Shown here in pieces: positions 61,194-64,000 of a stretch of DNA of 64,000 bases. The notes under the pieces were generated by a model. The model searched no databases and was not told the DNA's origin. It saw only the letters and a list, made by a program, of their open reading frames with translations. The DNA is from Halalkalibacter krulwichiae (GTDB taxonomy: Bacteria; Bacillota; Bacilli; Bacillales; Bacillaceae_D), in the NCBI RefSeq assembly GCF_002109385.1, contig NZ_CP020814.1:2627501-2691500 (forward strand), given 5' to 3'. Every line of letters begins with the position of its first letter. Position 1 is the first letter of the stretch. The position numbers and the translations under genes are program-made.

Positions 61194-61222
61194 TTATTAA
61201 ACACACTTTTGCTATTTGTCAA
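61194..61222 (-). promoter_or_regulatory. Sigma-A promoter of topA
   Basis: A perfect -35 TTGACA (61222-61217), a 17-base spacer and TAATAA (61199-61194) on the minus strand, about 45 bases before the topA start. Confidence 0.75.
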
Positions 61223-61279
61223 ACAAGACTTGGGAAAAAAGAGAAAAAAACTACAAAGGTTTTTGTCGTATTTTGCCGA

Positions 61280-62155
61280 TCAGTTGTCAATTTCACATAA
61301 TATATCTTCATGGCTAGCGACTAACTTTGCTCCTTGTTGAATCAGGTAATTAGTTCCTTTAGATTCGTTAGAAAAAATAGATCCTGGAACAGCAAAGACA
61401 TCTCTACCTTGCTCTAACGCTTGGTCCGCAGTAATTAGAGAACCGCTTCTCTCTTTCGCTTCCACGACAAGAACAGCCTTAGAAAGGCCACTAATAATTC
61501 GGTTTCGTGCAGGGAAGTGCCATTTTTTAGGAGGGGTATTGGGAGGATATTCCGACAAAATAATATTTTTTTGTGTCAATTTTGAAAATAATTCTTGATT
61601 GCTTTTTGGATAAATGTAATTAAAGCCAGAACCAAGGATTGCGATGGTCTGCCCTTGTGCTTTTAGAGCTTGCCAATGAGCATGTGAGTCAATTCCTTTT
61701 GCCATTCCACTCACAATCGTCCAGCCTTGCCTCGTGATAGGGGGTATTAAAGTAGAAAGTGTTTGTAAACCAGTGTCGGTTGGGGTTCGCGTACCTATGA
61801 CAGCGATTCGTTTTTCGTTATTTAGTACTGCTTTCTGGCCAATTGCATAAAGCACAAATGGGGGATCAAAAATATTTTTTAATAGTGGTGGGTAATCTGT
61901 ATCTTCTATTGTAATGACGTGAATTAATTTCTGCTTTAAATATTCGAGGATCTGTATGGAAGAATAGGAATGAAGGTGTTGATGGAGAGACTGTGCTGTA
62001 TCTTTGGAGAGTCCAAAAAGGTTCTGCCAGGTTTTCGTTGTATGATCATAAATTGTCTCTAACTCATGGTCTTGATATAGAATTCTACACATCATATTTC
62101 TCGTTAAGGACTGACAACTGTGTAAATGGATCAATCTCTGCCTAAAATCATTCAT
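61280..62155 (-). CDS. dprA: DNA processing protein DprA (Smf)
   Basis: 291 aa, loads RecA on incoming single-stranded DNA during transformation. The Rossmann-like core shows VIGTRTPTDTG, VSGMAKGIDSHAHWQAL and the AILGSGFNYIYPKSN and PARNRIISGLS segments. The ATG at 62155 follows AAAGGAG by 7 bases; an upstream start would read through the sucD terminator. Its C-terminal DprA winged helix appears absent, as in B. subtilis. Confidence 0.95.
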   Translation of the reverse strand: MNDFRQRLIHLHSCQSLTRNMMCRILYQDHELETIYDHTTKTWQNLFGLSKDTAQSLHQHLHSYSSIQILEYLKQKLIHVITIEDTDYPPLLKNIFDPPFVLYAIGQKAVLNNEKRIAVIGTRTPTDTGLQTLSTLIPPITRQGWTIVSGMAKGIDSHAHWQALKAQGQTIAILGSGFNYIYPKSNQELFSKLTQKNIILSEYPPNTPPKKWHFPARNRIISGLSKAVLVVEAKERSGSLITADQALEQGRDVFAVPGSIFSNESKGTNYLIQQGAKLVASHEDILCEIDN

Positions 62156-62176
62156 AAAGCACTCCTTTCTTTCCAT

Positions 62177-62207
62177 GGGAAAGAAAGCCCTCAAATTGAG
62201 GACTTTC
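62177..62207 (-). terminator. Probable terminator after sucD
   Basis: On the minus strand a 10-bp stem (62207-62198 with 62192-62183, one G-U pair, 5-base loop) is followed by TTTCCC. It begins 13 bases after the sucD stop. The T-run is short. Confidence 0.6.
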
Positions 62208-62219
62208 AAGAATTATTTG

Positions 62220-63134
62220 TTAGTTCGTTACTTTGTGAGTTGTACACTTCTCTAACAAATCTTTTTCTTTTAATACTGAGATAAGAGTCTCTCCCATAAC
62301 AGAAGGTGTCTCTGCCACTTTAATCCCACAACTCTCAAGAGTTTTGATCTTTTCAGCGGCTGTACCCTTACCACCAGAAATAATCGCACCAGCATGGCCC
62401 ATACGCTTTCCTGGAGGTGCTGTTTGACCACCGATGAAGCCTACGACAGGTTTAGTCATGTTTGCTTTTACCCATTCTGCAGCTTCTTCTTCTGCTGTAC
62501 CACCAATTTCTCCAATCATGATTACTGCATAAGTATCTGGATCTTCATTAAATAGGTTTAATACATCAATGAAATCCGTTCCATTAACTGGGTCTCCTCC
62601 GATACCAACAGCAGAAGATTGACCAATACCATTAGTAGATAATTGATGTACTGCTTCATACGTAAGAGTACCAGAACGCGATACTACTCCTACATGACCT
62701 TTTTTATGAATGTATCCTGGCATAATACCAATCTTACATTCTTCAGGTGTAATTACACCTGGGCAGTTTGGCCCGATTAGGCGAGTTTTCTTTCCTTCCA
62801 TATAACGCTTAACATTTACCATATCCATTACAGGAATTCCTTCTGTAATACAAATAGCAAGGTCAAGCTCTGCATCTGTTGCTTCCATAATTGCGTCTGC
62901 AGCAAATGCTGGTGGTACATAAATGACCGAAGCATTAGCACCTGTAGCTTTTACAGCCTGTTCAACTGTATCAAATACAGGGATTCCTTCTACCTCTGTA
63001 CCGCCTTTTCCTGGTGTTACACCACCTACGATATTCGTACCATATTCAACAGCTTGTTTCGTATGAAATAAGCCTGTAGCTCCTGTAATACCTTGAACAA
63101 TTACTTTTGTGTCTTTGTTAATAAGGATACTCAT
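62220..63134 (-). CDS. sucD: Succinyl-CoA synthetase (ADP-forming) alpha subunit
   Basis: 304 aa. TCA cycle substrate-level phosphorylation with SucC. CoA-binding N-terminal domain ([22 protein letters not shown]) and phospho-His loop [17 protein letters not shown] are clear. Starts 18 bases after the sucC stop. Confidence 0.98.
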   Translation of the reverse strand: MSILINKDTKVIVQGITGATGLFHTKQAVEYGTNIVGGVTPGKGGTEVEGIPVFDTVEQAVKATGANASVIYVPPAFAADAIMEATDAELDLAICITEGIPVMDMVNVKRYMEGKKTRLIGPNCPGVITPEECKIGIMPGYIHKKGHVGVVSRSGTLTYEAVHQLSTNGIGQSSAVGIGGDPVNGTDFIDVLNLFNEDPDTYAVIMIGEIGGTAEEEAAEWVKANMTKPVVGFIGGQTAPPGKRMGHAGAIISGGKGTAAEKIKTLESCGIKVAETPSVMGETLISVLKEKDLLEKCTTHKVTN

Positions 63135-63152
63135 TCTTTTCGTCCCGCCTTT

Positions 63153-64000
63153 CTATTTCACTAATGAAACGATTTTTTGTGCGCCATCAGCCATTGAATC
63201 AGCAGCTGTAATGTTTAAGCCTGAATCTTTAAGAATTTGTTTACCAAGGTCAACATTCGTACCTTCTAAACGAACGACAAGCGGAATCTCAAGGCCCACT
63301 TGCTTAGTAGCCTCAACAACACCTTGTGCGATAATGTCACACTTCATAATTCCACCAAAGATATTAACGAAAATTCCTTTAACGTTTTCATCAGAAAGAA
63401 TGATCTTAAACGCTTCAGTAACTTTCTCTGCAGTCGCACCGCCACCTACATCTAAGAAGTTAGCAGGATCACCATTGTAATGTTTAATGATATCCATCGT
63501 TGCCATTGCAAGCCCTGCACCATTAACCATACAACCAATATTTCCATCTAAAGAAATATAACTTAGATCATATTTTGATGCTTCGATTTCTTTTTGATCT
63601 TCTTCTTCAAGATCACGATATTCTAAAATATCTTTTTGACGATACAATGCATTAGAGTCAAAGTTTAACTTTGCATCTAGCGCCATTACTTTGCCATCTC
63701 CTGTTGTAACAAGTGGGTTAATCTCAGCAATTGAGCAGTCTTTCTCTACAAAAACTTTGTATAGTCCCATCATGAATTTAACAGCTTGGCCAACTAGTTC
63801 TTTAGGAATGTTAATATTAAAAGCTAAACGACGTGCTTGGAAGCCTTGAAGACCAACAGCCGGATCGATTACTTCTTTAAAGATCTTCTCAGGAGTCGCT
63901 TCTGCAACTTCTTCAATCTCAGTACCACCTTCTTCTGAAGCCATCAAAACGACTCTTGAAGTTGCTCGATCTAATACTAAACCGATGTAATACTCATTTT
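63153..64000 (-). CDS. sucC: Succinyl-CoA synthetase beta subunit, 5' end beyond window
   Basis: The C-terminal about 280 residues of SucC, running off the right edge; the frame is open to base 64000, so the start lies outside. Part of the ATP-grasp domain ([37 protein letters not shown]) and the C-terminal CoA-ligase domain ([35 protein letters not shown]) are present. Forms an operon with sucD. Confidence 0.97.
   Translation of the reverse strand, partial: NEYYIGLVLDRATSRVVLMASEEGGTEIEEVAEATPEKIFKEVIDPAVGLQGFQARRLAFNINIPKELVGQAVKFMMGLYKVFVEKDCSIAEINPLVTTGDGKVMALDAKLNFDSNALYRQKDILEYRDLEEEDQKEIEASKYDLSYISLDGNIGCMVNGAGLAMATMDIIKHYNGDPANFLDVGGGATAEKVTEAFKIILSDENVKGIFVNIFGGIMKCDIIAQGVVEATKQVGLEIPLVVRLEGTNVDLGKQILKDSGLNITAADSMADGAQKIVSLVK

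Noticed and set aside
1..64000. CRISPR arrays, rRNA or tRNA genes, defence islands
   Set aside because: No regularly spaced direct repeats, no rRNA or complete tRNA, and no defence-type genes; all genes belong to a conserved core block.

Overview
This is a low-GC Firmicutes chromosome segment from a Bacillaceae member. The evidence is the gene content and order (dipicolinate synthase, CodY, SigD, a fla/che operon with FliY, CheC and CheD), SD sequences close to AGGAGG, many TTG/GTG starts and A/T-rich intergenic DNA. Every gene I can support lies on the minus strand, so transcription runs from high to low coordinates. Gene order follows the Bacillus subtilis block from sucC to spoVFB very closely. 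This looks like core chromosome, and I found no self-contained novel system or accessory island.

In transcription order (64000 to 1): sucC (cut by the window edge) and sucD; dprA, topA and trmFO; the xerC-hslV-hslU-codY unit; a 547-base gap holding the codY terminator and probable fla/che control region; the flagellar/chemotaxis operon flgB to sigD and swrB (about 53.3 to 28.7 kb); rpsB-tsf; pyrH-frr; uppS-cdsA-dxr-rseP-proS; polC; the rimP-nusA-rnpM-ylxQ-infB-ylxP-rbfA-truB-ribF translation unit; rpsO; pnp; ylxY-mlpA; ymxH; and dpaA-dpaB with a near-perfect sigma-K promoter. Rho-independent terminators separate most of these units.

Three things depart from the expected layout. First, the chemotaxis genes cheY (normally between fliY and fliO) and cheA-cheW (normally between cheB and cheC) are absent from their usual places, although FliM and FliY keep an N-terminal CheY-docking-type motif and cheB, cheC and cheD remain. 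Second, four genes (ylxY, polC, cheC, flhG) are broken by single frameshifts. Three fall in short G runs and one in an AG dinucleotide run. Since polC is essential, base-calling error is the likeliest cause for at least some. Third, a run of ten G forms the ribosome-binding region of sigD, a possible length-variable switch for motility.

The genes cover the TCA cycle (sucCD), DNA uptake and topology (dprA, topA), tRNA and rRNA modification or maturation (trmFO, truB, rbfA, rimP), replication (polC), translation factors and ribosomal proteins, isoprenoid and phospholipid synthesis (dxr, uppS, cdsA), regulated intramembrane proteolysis (rseP), RNA decay (pnp), motility, and spore calcium-dipicolinate synthesis.
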